A stretch of DNA of 23,573 nt from Priapulus caudatus (taxonomy: Eukaryota; Priapulida; Priapulimorpha; Priapulimorphida; Priapulidae): contig NW_014578279.1 in assembly GCF_000485595.1 (NCBI RefSeq), forward strand, positions 45,384 through 68,956, in the 5' to 3' direction. The position numbers and the translations under genes were made by a program. The notes under the pieces are model-generated. The model ran no database searches, was not told where the DNA came from, and saw nothing but the letters and a program-made list of their open reading frames with translations. The first letter of the stretch is position 1; the number at the start of each line of letters is the position of its first letter. This document shows, piece by piece, positions 10,774 to 19,693 of this stretch.

Positions 10774-12035
10774 AGACTAGCTCTAGTAGTATAGCCCGCG
10801 TACATTGACTGCCGCAGGGCTATAGAACATTTTCAGCTCGATTTCGCTGCTGCAACAGTTCCCAAAGTTCCCACGAAAAATCGCTTTACAAAACGCGACA
10901 ACTTAGGCAAAACACACAATTCGTTTTGAAATATTGTGGCGTGCGAACGCGTGACGTCACCGGATATGTAGGCAAAACACATGGCAGCAACACATGCATG
11001 TATATCAGGAGTAGATAATAGGGAAGGAGTGTGACATCAATAAACAAGGGAAATTCGTCATTTACTAGCTTTAAAATACCTACGATTTACTACGCGGAAC
11101 GCAACGAACTTGAGCTCAAATCGTACACAGTACATCCGCCTAGCATCGTGCGAAATCGTTTCCTCTTATACACCCGCAATCCGGAGATACAGACTAAAAC
11201 GTACGACACGATTTTCCATTCTGCTGGCAGCCAAATCGATGCGTTCAGAGAGCCATTTGAAACAAAAGGCAGCTACTAACGCTCGGCGATGCGGTGTGAC
11301 TCGCTGGGAGATTGGACATCGACACAACACTCGGCGAGATAACCTTTGACCCGGCATACCGGCATACCGGCATACAGCTGGTATGCTCCCCACGCACGCA
11401 CGCCCACCGCAATCAGCAGCAATCTCCCAGCGAGCCACACCGCATCGCCGAGCGTTAGTAGCTGCCTTTTGTTTCAAATGGCTCTCTGAACGCATCGATT
11501 TGGCTGCCAACAGAATGGAAAATCGTGTCGTACGTTTTAGTCTGTATCTCCGGATTGCGGGTGTATAAGAGGAAACAATTTCGCACGATGCTAGGCGCAT
11601 GTACTGTGTACGATTTGAGCTCAAGTTGGTTGCATTACGCGTAGTAAATCGTAGGTATTTTAAGGCTAGTAAAAGACGAATTTCCCTTGTTTATTGATGT
11701 CACACTCCTTCCCTATTATCTACTCCTGATGTAAATACAATACCGGTGACGTCACGCGTTCGCACGCCACAATATTTCAAAACGAATTGTGTGTTTTGCC
11801 TACTTGTGAGTAATAAATGAATAAATACATGGTGTAAAGTTGTGGAACGTGTTCAAAAAGATAGGTGAGATGTCCACGTAGATAGATAAGTGTTAAAAAG
11901 CCCGATCATTTTGCATTTTGTAAAGCGATTTTTCGTGGGAACTTTGGGAACTGTTGCAGCAGCGAAATCGAGCTGAAAATGTTCTATAGCCCTGCGGCAG
12001 TCAATGTACGCGGGCTATAGTACTAGAGCTAGCCT
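10774..12035. mobile_element. 1.26-kb foldback element / imperfect palindrome
   Basis: The left arm (10774-11314) is the reverse complement of the right arm (11420-12035), with a 105-bp loop. Matching blocks include the outer CTAGCTCTAGTA / TACTAGAGCTAG, TATAGCCCGCGTACATTGAC, GCGTGACGTCACCGG and the inner CTCGCTGGGAGATTG. The arms differ by scattered substitutions. The right arm has an insertion of about 110 bp near 11803-11918, and the left arm has a variant segment near 10965-11010. That divergence argues for a real, aged structure over a read fold-back artefact. The outer flanks share AGACTA (10774-10779 and 12037-12042), a possible but unconvincing target duplication. Both arms read the same peptide in opposite directions as a consequence of the symmetry; I do not call a gene. 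Confidence 0.9.
11281..11453. mobile_element. Inner inverted-repeat element at the centre of the palindrome
   Basis: The core of the foldback has its own ends: GCTCGGCGATGCGG at 11281 and CCGCATCGCCGAGC ending 11453, with 34-bp inverted repeats. The right flank is GTTAGTAGC. The GAGC|RTTAGT junction is the same one seen at the ends of the elements at 12619-12883, 14373-14641 and 23010-23079. The left flank is the mirror image (GCTACTAAC), not a direct copy, so it is not a simple insertion. The loop holds three CCGGCATA units (about 11351-11376). Confidence 0.5.
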
Positions 12036-12040
12036 CAGAC

Positions 12041-12385
12041 TAAATGATATACAGCCTATTATATGCATGCTCCCATCTCTACACTGGCACTTTTCACAAT
12101 TTGTAGCTATGTTAATCACTCAGAGATAGGAGACTGCAGAAACACTCTAGTTGTAGGAATATACTGCTATTTAGCATTTAATAAAGCTGTAAACAAGTCA
12201 ACTGGGATTTTAGCTGTTGGTTCATACGGTCCATACCTTATTATCTAAAATTCACCAATCAAAACTACCACATCCAGTTTTCGCAATAGAGTAAAAGTCT
12301 TACTTTTCATAAATGCTAACGAGAGCGTATTAAGAATGTATTATGTATTAATATTATGATTTCGCCTATTATTGCTGACAACTCC
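12041..12385. other. No gene recognised
   Basis: The only open frame is 61 codons (12063-12248) and has no recognisable features. This is anonymous sequence between the foldback element and the next repeat copy. Confidence 0.4.
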
Positions 12386-12391
12386 AGTAAC

Positions 12392-12552
12392 ATGCGGTGT
12401 ACTTGTGTGTTGCAGAGGAGCAGTTGAACGGCATTTACAAGAAGTTATCGGCAATAATAGGTGAAAGAGAGTAGAGAAACATTAAGACTTTGGTAGTAAA
12501 CACATTTCGGTTACTTTTTTTTTTTCATTGAGACGTTCCAAGTGCTTGTGAT
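12392..12552 (+). repeat. Dispersed repeat family A, copy 1
   Basis: It begins near TGCGGTGTACTTGTGTGTTG and runs through GGCATTTACA, CGGCAATAATAGGTGAAA, GAAACATTAAGACTTTGGTA and a T-run. It ends GACGTTCCAAGTGCTTGTG. The same blocks in the same order occur at 17202-17375 and, inverted, at 21744-21910. With CACAGG ends in the best copy, the family is probably a small non-autonomous DNA transposon. Confidence 0.75.
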
Positions 12553-12618
12553 TTGCCGCGATTTAATAAACATTGACTCGCCCATCTAGAGGTGACCCAT
12601 CTGCCTACTATTAGTATG

Positions 12619-12883
12619 GCTGAGAGGGTCTATGTCCCCTGGGGTACTGCCGGAACGTACCCTGGTACTATCTAATATGCCGGACCGTACCTCGCCTACT
12701 CCACTAACGAGTCTAGGGAGTCGCCTATGCCTACTCCCTAACCCGAACCCGAACCCTAACCCTAATCCTAACCCTAATCCTAACCCTAACCATATCAAAT
12801 AGTGACCAGGGTACGTTCCGGTATACCGGACCGTACCCAGGGTACGTTCCGGCAGTACCCTGGGGGACATAGACCCTATGAGC
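12619..12883. mobile_element. Mutator-like MITE with 9-bp target duplication and telomere-like core
   Basis: The element is 265 bp. The left end is GCTGAGAGGGTCTATG and the right end, read inverted, is GCTCATAGGGTCTATG. The inverted repeats continue for about 45 bp (CCCTGGGGTACTGCCGGAAC and CGTACCCTGG). It is flanked by perfect 9-bp direct repeats ATTAGTATG at 12610-12618 and 12884-12892. Nine-bp duplications with long TIRs are typical of Mutator-like elements. There is no transposase, so it is non-autonomous. Its core (12736-12791) is CCCTAA repeats. Confidence 0.82.
12736..12791. repeat. Interstitial telomere-like repeats (CCCTAA variants) inside the MITE
   Basis: There are about nine hexamers of CCCTAA with variants CCCGAA and TCCTAA. 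They lie wholly inside the TIR-bounded element, so they were probably carried here by it and do not mark a chromosome fusion. Confidence 0.85.
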
Positions 12884-13201
12884 ATTAGTATGACATTTTA
12901 TTTTGAGGGGTGGCAGACGTTGATAACCTGCGGGTTCTTTCGCCACTCCTGTGCTTCCTTTGTAAACTAGATTAACTTGACTTGTATATTTCCTATTTGC
13001 CGCTGTACACTGTATATACACGACTTATGCACAAAATAAACATATTGAATTTGAATTGAATTTGAATTTGAGGTTACAAGGATAGTTAGCAACAAGTTAG
13101 CTTTTTCGCATCTGATTACGTGGCGCTACACAGCTCGAAAGACTCGTAGAATCTAGTATTAGTAGTAGGGCCAAAGGAGGTGACGTGCTACACTGTTTGT
13201 T

Positions 13202-13530
13202 CACAGGCACTTGGACCGTTTCAATAATAAAATGATGGTTAATAAATACAACTTGTCAGTAGTACTACTAGTGATATAGGAGATACCTCCTATAGGTGAT
13301 ATAGGTGATACCTCCTATATCACTGTGTATTTGTGCATGCACAATGGCGTGCGCGCTATGTGTTGCAGCGGTGTATTGGACGGTGTTGAAGTGAAGTTAT
13401 TAGGTCAAAGCAAACATTAAGTCTTACTGAATACTGGTACTGGTACTGGTAGGGCTAGTACTAGTAGTACCACTGACAAGTTGTATTTATTAACCATCAT
13501 TTTATTATTGAAACGGTCCAAGTGCCTGTG
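13202..13530. mobile_element. Foldback, hAT-like non-autonomous element with perfect 8-bp target duplication
   Basis: The element is 329 bp. The left arm starts CACAGGCACTTGGACCGTTT and the right arm ends in its exact complement; the inverted repeats extend about 70 bp through AATAAATACAACTTGTCAGT. It is flanked by TGTTTGTT at both 13194-13201 and 13531-13538. An 8-bp duplication fits hAT. Inside are a 55-bp near-perfect palindrome (13270-13324) and a degenerate family-A body (TGTGTTGCAG near 13360, AAACATTAAGTCTT near 13412). The arm termini match the CCAAGTGCCTGTG end of family A, so this may be a foldback derivative of it. Confidence 0.85.
13270..13324. repeat. 55-bp near-perfect palindrome
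   Basis: AGTGATATAGGAGATACCTC at the left is mirrored by GAGGTATC... at the right, ending CCTATATCACT, with nested repeats of GATATAGG/CCTATA. It lies inside the foldback element and could extrude as a cruciform. Confidence 0.8.
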
Positions 13531-13660
13531 TGTTTGTTGGTGGGGTTTTATCAATATAGCCGTCCATCGTCGGAGTGCGAACGAAATCACACACCGCCAC
13601 TGGCACTGCCACAAATTGTATAGTCGAAATCAAAATATCTTGTAGGTTTTTTGGACATAC

Positions 13661-13962
13661 CCTTGATACTATCTCTGCCAACAGCAATTTCTGTGCGGGG
13701 ATCCATCACCTTTCCTAACACTGGCAAGGCTTTGTTGGTAATCTCATCTGTTTCTACGTATCGACACGTCTCTAGTACCGACTCCATCATTATGCGACTC
13801 CATCGCCATCTAGCGCAAAAAACAACAATCTTCGCTCTACCATAGATTGCACCTATGGATTGCACTGTTTCATGAGTATAAAAGAGCAGTTTTCTCATTT
13901 TTTGTGTGGCAAATTTCGTATACTCGTAACCTCGATAATTATAGTGTTCAACGTCCAGGAGA
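13661..13962 (-). CDS. Candidate internal coding exon, unknown protein
   Basis: On the minus strand a pyrimidine-rich tract (TTTGTCTCTTCGTCTTC) and an AG at 13963-13964 precede an open segment of 302 nt. This ends at a GTATGT donor beginning at 13660. The frame stays open through about 100 codons of balanced composition, starting LLDVEHYNYRGYEYTKFATQ and ending MDPRTEIAVGRDSIKG. It has basic and aromatic residues, and no repeat or low-complexity bias. Without splicing the frame continues to a TGA near 13587. I do not recognise the protein family, and no partner exons were identified. It could be a host exon, a captured gene piece, or chance. Confidence 0.35.
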
Positions 13963-14372
13963 CTATATCGAAGACGAAGAGACAAATATTGAATTGATTT
14001 CGTCATTAGAGTGCACAAATGTGCATTGCACATGTCAGATAGATGCACGATATCGATATAGTAATGGTATACGTAGTAATAGTAAATAGTAATCGATATA
14101 CGTCTGGAAAGCATTGAAAGGTAAATTGTGATACACATAGTAATTATAGTAGCTAGTAGGCAGCTGCCTATAGGTGATTAGGGATTTTCTGCCCAATCGA
14201 GATTATTTATTAATGAAAATTGGACCCACGAAAGAAAAAAAATCATTTCAGCACGTACGGTAAAATACGACAGGATAAAGGATACAAATATATTAATTGG
14301 ACTCAGTTTGGCAAAATCTTCATGAGAAAATCAGATTAATCCGAAATTATATCTGCTCCTGCTGTTAGTAAA

Positions 14373-14641
14373 GCACGAAGGGTCGTTGTCGTAACAGGTA
14401 CTACAGATATGTACCCGAGGTAGTTTTAGGTTGTTTATAGTATTATGTTTATATTTTTATATGAGGTATGTTTAGGGTTAGGGATAGGGCCGGTTAGAGT
14501 TAGGGTTAGGGTTAGGGTAAGTGTTAGGGTTAGGGTACACTTCTGTAGTACAAGTCTGGTACACTTTGTGTATACATATATATGTACCTCGGGTACATAT
14601 CTGTAGTACCTGTAACGTGTTACGACAACGACTCCTTGAGC
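14373..14641. mobile_element. Mutator-like MITE with TTAGGG core and 9-bp target duplication
   Basis: The element is 269 bp. The left end is GCACGAAGGGTCGTTGTCG; the right end read inverted is GCTCAAGGAGTCGTTGTCG. Both continue to GGTACTACAGATATGTACCC, with an 8-bp insertion in the right arm. It is flanked by GTTAGTAAA at 14364-14372 and 14642-14650. It has no transposase. The interior contains TTAGGG-type repeats (14472-14537) and a second small palindrome around ACATATATATGT. Confidence 0.85.
14472..14537. repeat. Interstitial telomere-like repeats (TTAGGG variants) inside the MITE
   Basis: There are about ten TTAGGG-like hexamers with variants (GATAGGG, TTAGAG, TAAGTG). They are bounded on both sides by the element's inverted repeats. 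Confidence 0.85.
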
Positions 14642-14650
14642 GTTAGTAAA

Positions 14651-14928
14651 CCCGAAGATCTTATTGCCCTATGAACTTTGCCTGTTTCTTACTGTAACAT
14701 GCCTACAGAAGGTGCGTATCGCAAATTGCACCCTCGCTATTTCAATGTGGTGGCACTGCGCGGTTGAAGGAGGGGGTACAGGGGGTTGTCTTCCTCCCGC
14801 CTCATTCCCCCTCTCCTCCCGCCTCCCTCCCCTTCTCCTCCCACCTCCCTCTCTTGTCCTCCTATCTCCCTCCCGCAACACCTCCAGGATTCTTTATAGT
14901 TTGCATTTTCTTTTTTGAATGTCACTCA
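14651..14928. repeat. Spacer with a polypyrimidine tract (14790-14880)
   Basis: About 90 bp consist almost only of C and T (CCTCC and CTCCC blocks). The opposite strand is therefore purine-rich with frequent GGG or GGAGG, which could form a triplex or quadruplex. The overlapping open frames (Pro/Leu/Ser on one strand, Arg/Glu/Gly on the other) are compositional and not genes. Confidence 0.6.
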
Positions 14929-14937
14929 ATTAGTTTC

Positions 14938-15126
14938 GCTGAAGGGGTCGTTGTCGTATCAGGCACTACATATATGTACCCGAGGTACATATATGCATAC
15001 ACAAAGTGTACCAGACTTGTACTACAGAAGTGTACCTTAACCCTAACCCTAACCCTAAACTAATCCTACCGACCTCGGGTAGGCCTACATATCTGTAGTA
15101 CCTGATACGACAACGACCCTTCGTGC
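14938..15126. mobile_element. Second, inverted copy of the TTAGGG-core MITE
   Basis: This 189-bp copy lies in the opposite orientation to 14373-14641. Its right end CGACAACGACCCTTCGTGC is the exact complement of the first copy's left end. The core 15037-15059 is CCCTAA repeats. The shared internal blocks are GTACACTT, TGTACTACAGAAG and ACACAAAGTGTACCAGACTT. The left flank is ATTAGTTTC, which fits the RTTAGT target pattern, but the right flank (CCTACTACT) is not a duplicate. The copy may have been rearranged with its neighbour. Confidence 0.8.
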
Positions 15127-15135
15127 CCTACTACT

Positions 15136-16280
15136 AGGCATAGGCTAGCTATCCCCGTAATTACGGAGTCACAACAAAACCGACAAGGTCGTAAACAAAT
15201 TCAGGCAGCAACCACTTGCAGTGTCACCAAAAAGGTGATCACCAATGCTATAACCGTTGAATGGAAACATCTATTTCGGTAACCATCCGGCTAATTAGTT
15301 GATAGACTATAACCCGAGTGTTAGTTGATAAAACTTTGTAAAACATGCATCCAGATGCAGGTTTTGGTAAATTTCGAAGCCACGTTACTGTACGGTTCTA
15401 ATTGTACGGAAGGTAAAGCAGCTGGTTGATAATAGATCCAGAGCCGTCGCAAACAACATGAAGTATAACAGCGAAAGTGATCGATTCAAACGTTGATTAA
15501 ACCTACAAAATACACACTACTTGACATTAATTCCGACAAATTATTATTGTTTGGTTAACCGTACCCTGGCGGAGACAGCGGGAACTACCGACTCCTCACG
15601 TGGCGGCCGCATATCATCTAGAAATGTACACGCATAGTTTTAAATACGTGCTTTAATAAAATCTGCGGTTTTCCGCCATATTGAATTTCGCTTTGAAATA
15701 TTAGGAGATTTTGTGTTCTAGAGTAAATTAAACGCGCCAGTACTGCTGGATACTGCCAGACACGCATTCGCAAAGGTAGGAAACCGCTATTAAAGTTTCT
15801 TAGGATTACGAAGAAGTGGTACGATTACCGTAGATTCGTAGAACGTTGAAATACGGGCAAACTAACAAATTTTGTTTTGAACAACGAGTTCAATCGAACC
15901 CCCCCGCACTGCGCTCAGCTGATATATATTATAGGTGTTGTCGGCCGCTGTTCTCAGTGTTCATTTCAAATGGTTGTATGCAAACTCGTAATTCCTGCTT
16001 CTTTTCCTGATTCCTTTTACATAACTTTGAGGTTTAATGCACAGGCTTCGCGACGTAGTCTCTATTTTTATGAAATTTTATGCGTGCGGTAACGCGACGA
16101 AGATCGGAGCCGCGCATTGCTAAATTAAAATGCTTCTAACTATACAGCAATGTAAACACACGTACACGGTACTATCCCATAGATTTACATACGCACGATC
16201 ACTAACAGACGGCAATTGGACTAGGAGAAAAATTGACGTTAACCAGCAATGAACGGTGTTAGATTCTCTCTGTCTGGCTG
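15136..16280. other. No gene recognised
   Basis: This is anonymous sequence. The longest frame is 71 codons (15877-16092) and has no recognisable features. A small palindrome (GGTGATCACC near 15235) is the only local structure noted. No TIR pairs, tRNA or LINE similarity were seen. Confidence 0.4.
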
Positions 16281-16289
16281 TCAGTCGGT

Positions 16290-16309
16290 ATCTCTCTCTC
16301 TCTCTCTCC

Positions 16310-16363
<54 letters not shown>

Positions 16364-16435
16364 CACTCACTCTCACACACGTACACACCCACGCGCGCGC
16401 ATGCACGCACGCACGCACGCACGCGCGCACGGGGT
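16290..16435. repeat. Compound microsatellite: (CT)n then (CA)n/(GCAC)n
   Basis: A CT repeat with occasional CC or TT interruptions runs to about 16365. It is followed by CTCACTCACTCTCACACACGT and a CACG/GCGC-rich stretch to about 16432. The open frames consist only of Ser/Leu and Thr/His/Arg codons from the repeat. Confidence 0.95.
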
Positions 16436-16588
16436 TGCAACCGCTGGTAAATAAAGAATAAAATATAACTCGTTTTATCTGGTATTGCGTCCGATTGACT
16501 GTACAAAAGTAGCGATCAAACTTAAAATATCACGCAGTTACAAATTTACTTATTACTTCTGATGCTTTTGATTTTCCACCTCGTTTAA

Positions 16589-16820
16589 CAGGGCGGGATC
16601 TAGCTTAATTTCAGGAGATGGGAAGGGGGTTTATATTTGAGCGAAGGCGTGCCGAAGGCAAGTGGTGCTAGGGTGGTCCCATTTCACTAGTATCATAACA
16701 TCAGAAGTGAATAATAATAGATTAATCCATATTAATAATCTGTTATTATTCACTCCTGATAACATTAGTCAGTGGCTGAATGGGAGGGGGGTGTTACAAC
16801 CCCCTCTAGATCCGGCACTG
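16589..16820. mobile_element. hAT-like hairpin MITE (232 bp)
   Basis: The ends are CAGGGCGGGATCTAG (16589-16603) and, read inverted, CAGTGCCGGATCTAG (16806-16820), matching at 13 of 15 bases. CAGNG-type termini are typical of hAT elements. The centre (about 16677-16775) is a long imperfect hairpin in which AGTGAATAATAATAGATTA pairs with TAATCTGTTATTATTCACT. The 8-bp flanks TCGTTTAA and CCGTTATC agree only in part, so the target duplication is degraded or absent. Confidence 0.65.
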
Positions 16821-16828
16821 CCGTTATC

Positions 16829-16880
16829 TAACACAAATTTAATTTAATTTTAATTTTAATTTTAAAATTTAATTTAAAAT
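16829..16880. repeat. A/T-only palindromic tract
   Basis: Repeats of TTTAATTT and AAATTTAA form an imperfect palindrome between AAATTTAATTT and AAATTTAAAATTT, directly after the hAT-like element. Confidence 0.65.
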
Positions 16881-16899
16881 TTGTTCAAACAATTTGTTA

Positions 16900-17170
16900 C
16901 AACCTCACCCCATGGTGCTCGCATCACCCACCCTCTCTCCTGTCCGTGACCCCCCTCCCGCGCTTACACGCACACGATGAATCGTGCAGGCGTGTGCGTA
17001 CGTTTGCTATGTGAACATATTTCTGCAATATAGCAACACCAGTAAACAATGCAATATGATCCGATATTATCTTTTCGGTCTGCTTGACAAACATAATTTG
17101 CTATATACAATAAGATCTTGTCTAAGCACAGTGTTTCGACAAAGCTGCAATAATAAGTTACGCTCTTAAT
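16900..17170. other. No gene recognised
   Basis: The region opens with a C-rich stretch (16920-16960) and then becomes anonymous AT-rich DNA. The open frames on both strands lack recognisable features. Confidence 0.4.
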
Positions 17171-17201
17171 TATTTGTTGTTCGTGCCCTGCAGCGTGCGT
17201 G

Positions 17202-17375
17202 CGGTGTACTTGTGTGTTACAGAGGAGGATTTGAACAGCATTTACGTGAGAGTAGGCCCTATTACTACTAATAGACGAAAGAGAATAAGTATGACAACAG
17301 ACTTTGGTAGTAGTAAACACATTTCGCGCATATTTGCCATCGTTTTAGCATTGACACGTTCCAAGTGTCTGTGTA
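17202..17375 (+). repeat. Dispersed repeat family A, copy 2
   Basis: It shares with 12392-12552 the blocks CGGTGTACTTGTGTGTTACA, CAGCATTTAC, GACTTTGGTAGTAGTAAAC and CACATTTCG, and the terminal CACGTTCCAAGTGTCTGTG. The middle is changed (TACTACTAATAGACGAAAGA replaces the CAATAATAGG block). Confidence 0.72.
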
Positions 17376-17860
17376 AACAGGAATGAAGATAGAAAGCCAA
17401 ACTTGTTGTAGTAGCCGGAATAAACTTTAATAACGCATACACAGTGTCGTCACATCGCACAAAGAGACAAAGAACGCGCACACGCACATACGCGCGTGTG
17501 CCTCCTTCCGCAACCAGCACCCGAATCCTCTCTGCCCTTACATCTCTCTCTCTATATTCCCCAAAACTCCTACAAACCACATGCACCACGCACATGTACC
17601 CGTTCTCACAGACTACGTCCTACCCCTATTTCACACTGACTCTCGAAACTGCCTAATCTAAAACCCGCTTATCCAACTCCCTGTAACATCAATGTAGCCG
17701 CGCGACGCTGCGTCTACGCAGACTAACTGGTCACCAAACAAACCTAGTCTATAGCCTCGCTGACTACTTCATGTGACACGTGCAAAAGACATGTTACACC
17801 TGTGCTACAATTAACGGACAATCTCGGTTTACGCTCCATTAGGAGTGTTCCAAACTTTAA
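17376..17860. other. No gene recognised; CA/CG-rich patch
   Basis: 17440-17500 has a GCGCACACGCAC-type low-complexity stretch. The open frames across it (Arg/Thr/Val runs) follow from that composition. No other feature was seen. Confidence 0.4.
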
Positions 17861-17874
17861 TGCCATTAATATCG

Positions 17875-17950
17875 TGATATAAAAGAGATATCAAAGGGGG
17901 CGGATCGATATGAAATAGATATCAAGGGGGGGGGGTTAGATATAAAATAC
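17875..17950. repeat. Two-unit repeat of about 40 bp with G-runs
   Basis: GATATAAAAGAGATATCAAA-GGGGGC and GATATGAAATAGATATCAA followed by a run of ten G are two copies of one unit, and a third partial (AGATATAAAATACATATT) follows. The G-run length is a likely site of sequencing uncertainty. Confidence 0.6.
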
Positions 17951-18040
17951 ATATTAATGGGATATGAAAGTCGGCGCTTCATTTGAGTCTGATAAAAGCG
18001 AGCTTGAAAGGAAGGCGTTGCTCTTCCAAGCGAAATGTTC

Positions 18041-18286
18041 GCTTCGTTTCGCTCGCCTTCGTTATGCGAGCAAACAAAATACAGAGCTGGGGCATCTTTG
18101 CTTCGTTTCGCTCGCCTTCGCTGCTCGAGTAAGCAAAATGCAGAGCGGGGGCATGTTTGCTTTGCTTCACTCGCCTTCGTTGCGCGAGCAAGCAAAATAC
18201 AGAGCAAGGCATCTTCGCTTCGTTTCGCTCGCCTTCGCTGCTCGAGCAAGAGAAATGCAGAGCGAGGGCATGTTTGCTTCGCTCAC
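18041..18286. repeat. 59-bp minisatellite, four units and a partial
   Basis: GCTTCGTTTCGCTCGCCTTC recurs at 18041, 18100, 18159, 18217 and (partial) 18276, a spacing of 58-59 bp. Each unit continues through CGAGCAAGCAAAATACAGAG to GGGCAT. 59 is not a multiple of three, so all six frames are partly open and give rotating FARLRCSSKQNAE-like peptides on one strand and SSEGERNEAK-like peptides on the other. These are repeat by-products. Confidence 0.92.
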
Positions 18287-18349
18287 CTGTCGCATGCCAC
18301 GAGATGTCACCAGTTACTATACGTGTCGCGTGTCACGTCGTGTTGAGTT
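18286..18349. repeat. 64-bp direct repeat, copy 1
   Basis: It starts CCTGTCGCATGCCACGAGAT and ends CACGTCGTGTTGAGTT. The sequence recurs at 19891-19954 with a single T/C difference. The first copy begins exactly where the 59-bp minisatellite stops. Confidence 0.93.
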
Positions 18350-18877
18350 CGAAATTCTCCATGTAATATTATATGGTATATGGTATAATAATTATATGTG
18401 TATTAATGGTTAGATTTACTGGGTTCAGTGATCTTCGGTAGGCAAGGGGATAGGATTCTCTCATAACGTGTCTTAACTCCATAGTGTTATTCTCTGTTAG
18501 GTTTACGAACAACAGATGCACTGTATAGCTGTGAGTGATATCTTCCAAGTATGTAACTCTAGAATGTTGTTTATTTCAAAGGTACAGAGAATAACAACTT
18601 TTCCCTGAGGTAGAGGTGCTCGGTTCAGAGGTTGTTCGGGGTCTAATTAGCTAGTTCCTCTCCTGAAGCGATTTACTGCAGGGTTGTTTGTCTCTTCGTC
18701 GGGCTTGTATAATATGTTGTTGGTGTGATTACGTGGGTTTATTTGTTGTCTATTCTCTAATACATTCCAGTAACGTACTCACCTTGTGTATACCACCCTT
18801 GTTGTATTTAGAGCGGGGATACAGGGAATATCAGTGCAGTGTTATTGCATGTGCATGCGCGAGAGGTAGACGTAAAT
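18350..18877. other. No gene recognised
   Basis: This is anonymous sequence. The only short frame, 18688-18879, is Cys/Leu-rich and without recognisable features. Confidence 0.4.
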
Positions 18878-18996
18878 AAGTGACATTTGAAAAGAGAGAA
18901 GTCACATGATTATATAGAAATTGCATAAGAAAAGACACAAGTGACATATCAAGAGACAGACGTGACGTATGAAATAACAGAAATGACACGATGAAG
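18878..18996. repeat. Degenerate tandem repeat of about 20 bp (AAGTGACATNTGAAA type)
   Basis: The successive units are AAGTGACATTTGAAAAGAG, AAGTCACATGATTATATAG, AAGTGACATATCAAGAGAC, ACGTGACGTATGAAATAAC and AAATGACACGATGAAG. The spacing is about 20-21 bp, with one longer unit in the middle. Confidence 0.65.
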
Positions 18997-19106
18997 GGAA
19001 AAAAATTAACAAATGAAAAAGAAAGAAATGAACGACATATATAGAACACTTAAGCGGCAAGGGCTGGCTACTGATGGAGACGAACGTGAGGCATGACATT
19101 GGTCTT

Positions 19107-19500
19107 TACCTGGTTGACATACCTATTGTATGTACCGCGGTTGTAGCATGGGTTAGGGTGACATGGGTTCATGCAAGACCAATGCTCGAGCGATAGAAAG
19201 AGAATGACACGTGTAAATGCCTAAAAGGCAAACGGCTATTAAAATTTAACAGGTTATGACATGACATAGCATCACAAGGTAAGACTCTTTCCGTGTTTAC
19301 ATACCTGTTGCAGGAACTTTGCGTGTTTCGGCACGGGTTATGGTTCAGATAGAATGTTCGTTCGTATAAGATGCAAAGATAGTAGGGCTTATTAAAACTT
19401 GTAGACTTGACGTAGTATGTATGGTACACTATACTTGTTACGTGTCGCGGCCTACCTGTTGCATGCGCCGCGGTTGCGGCACGGGTTAGGGTGACAGGGC
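19107..19500. repeat. Degenerate tandem repeat of about 150-190 bp, three units
   Basis: The block CCGCGGTTGTAGCATGGGTT-AGGGTGACA near 19136 recurs near 19310-19340 (degraded, GGCACGGGTTATGG) and near 19468-19497 (CCGCGGTTGCGGCACGGGTT, AGGGTGACAGGG). Each is preceded by CTGTTGCA or a similar sequence and followed by TTATTAAAA/TTAAAATT blocks. Confidence 0.55.
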
Positions 19501-19693
19501 TGGTAAAAAAACTCGATAACACTGATAAAGACTCGAGGGTGAATATAACACTGAAATAGTGTTATGTACTTATGTAGACTATAGCGTGGAATACCAGTTG
19601 TTGGCTATATAGGTGTGGTATATAGAACGATAACCAAGCAAGCACGTGGCTGCGCGGCTACACTTAGTTGTATTGTCGGCCTGTTTGATTGTA

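Noticed and set aside
11031-11624. ORFs in both palindrome arms coding near-identical peptides (up to 152 codons)
   Set aside because: The symmetry of the inverted repeat forces the duplicate. The peptide resembles nothing known to me and the opposite strand is equally open.
13587-14138. Single-exon 183-codon gene on the minus strand
   Set aside because: The N-terminal third is AT-rich Tyr/Ile sequence without coding character. Only the 13661-13962 part looks coding, and it has splice signals, so a shorter exon was proposed.
12736-15059. Chromosome-fusion scar or chromosome end
   Set aside because: The TTAGGG-type blocks are short, degenerate, in both orientations and bounded by transposon inverted repeats.
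16249-16461. Ser/Leu-rich and His/Arg-rich ORFs
   Set aside because: These are translations of (CT)n and (CA)n/(GCAC)n microsatellites.
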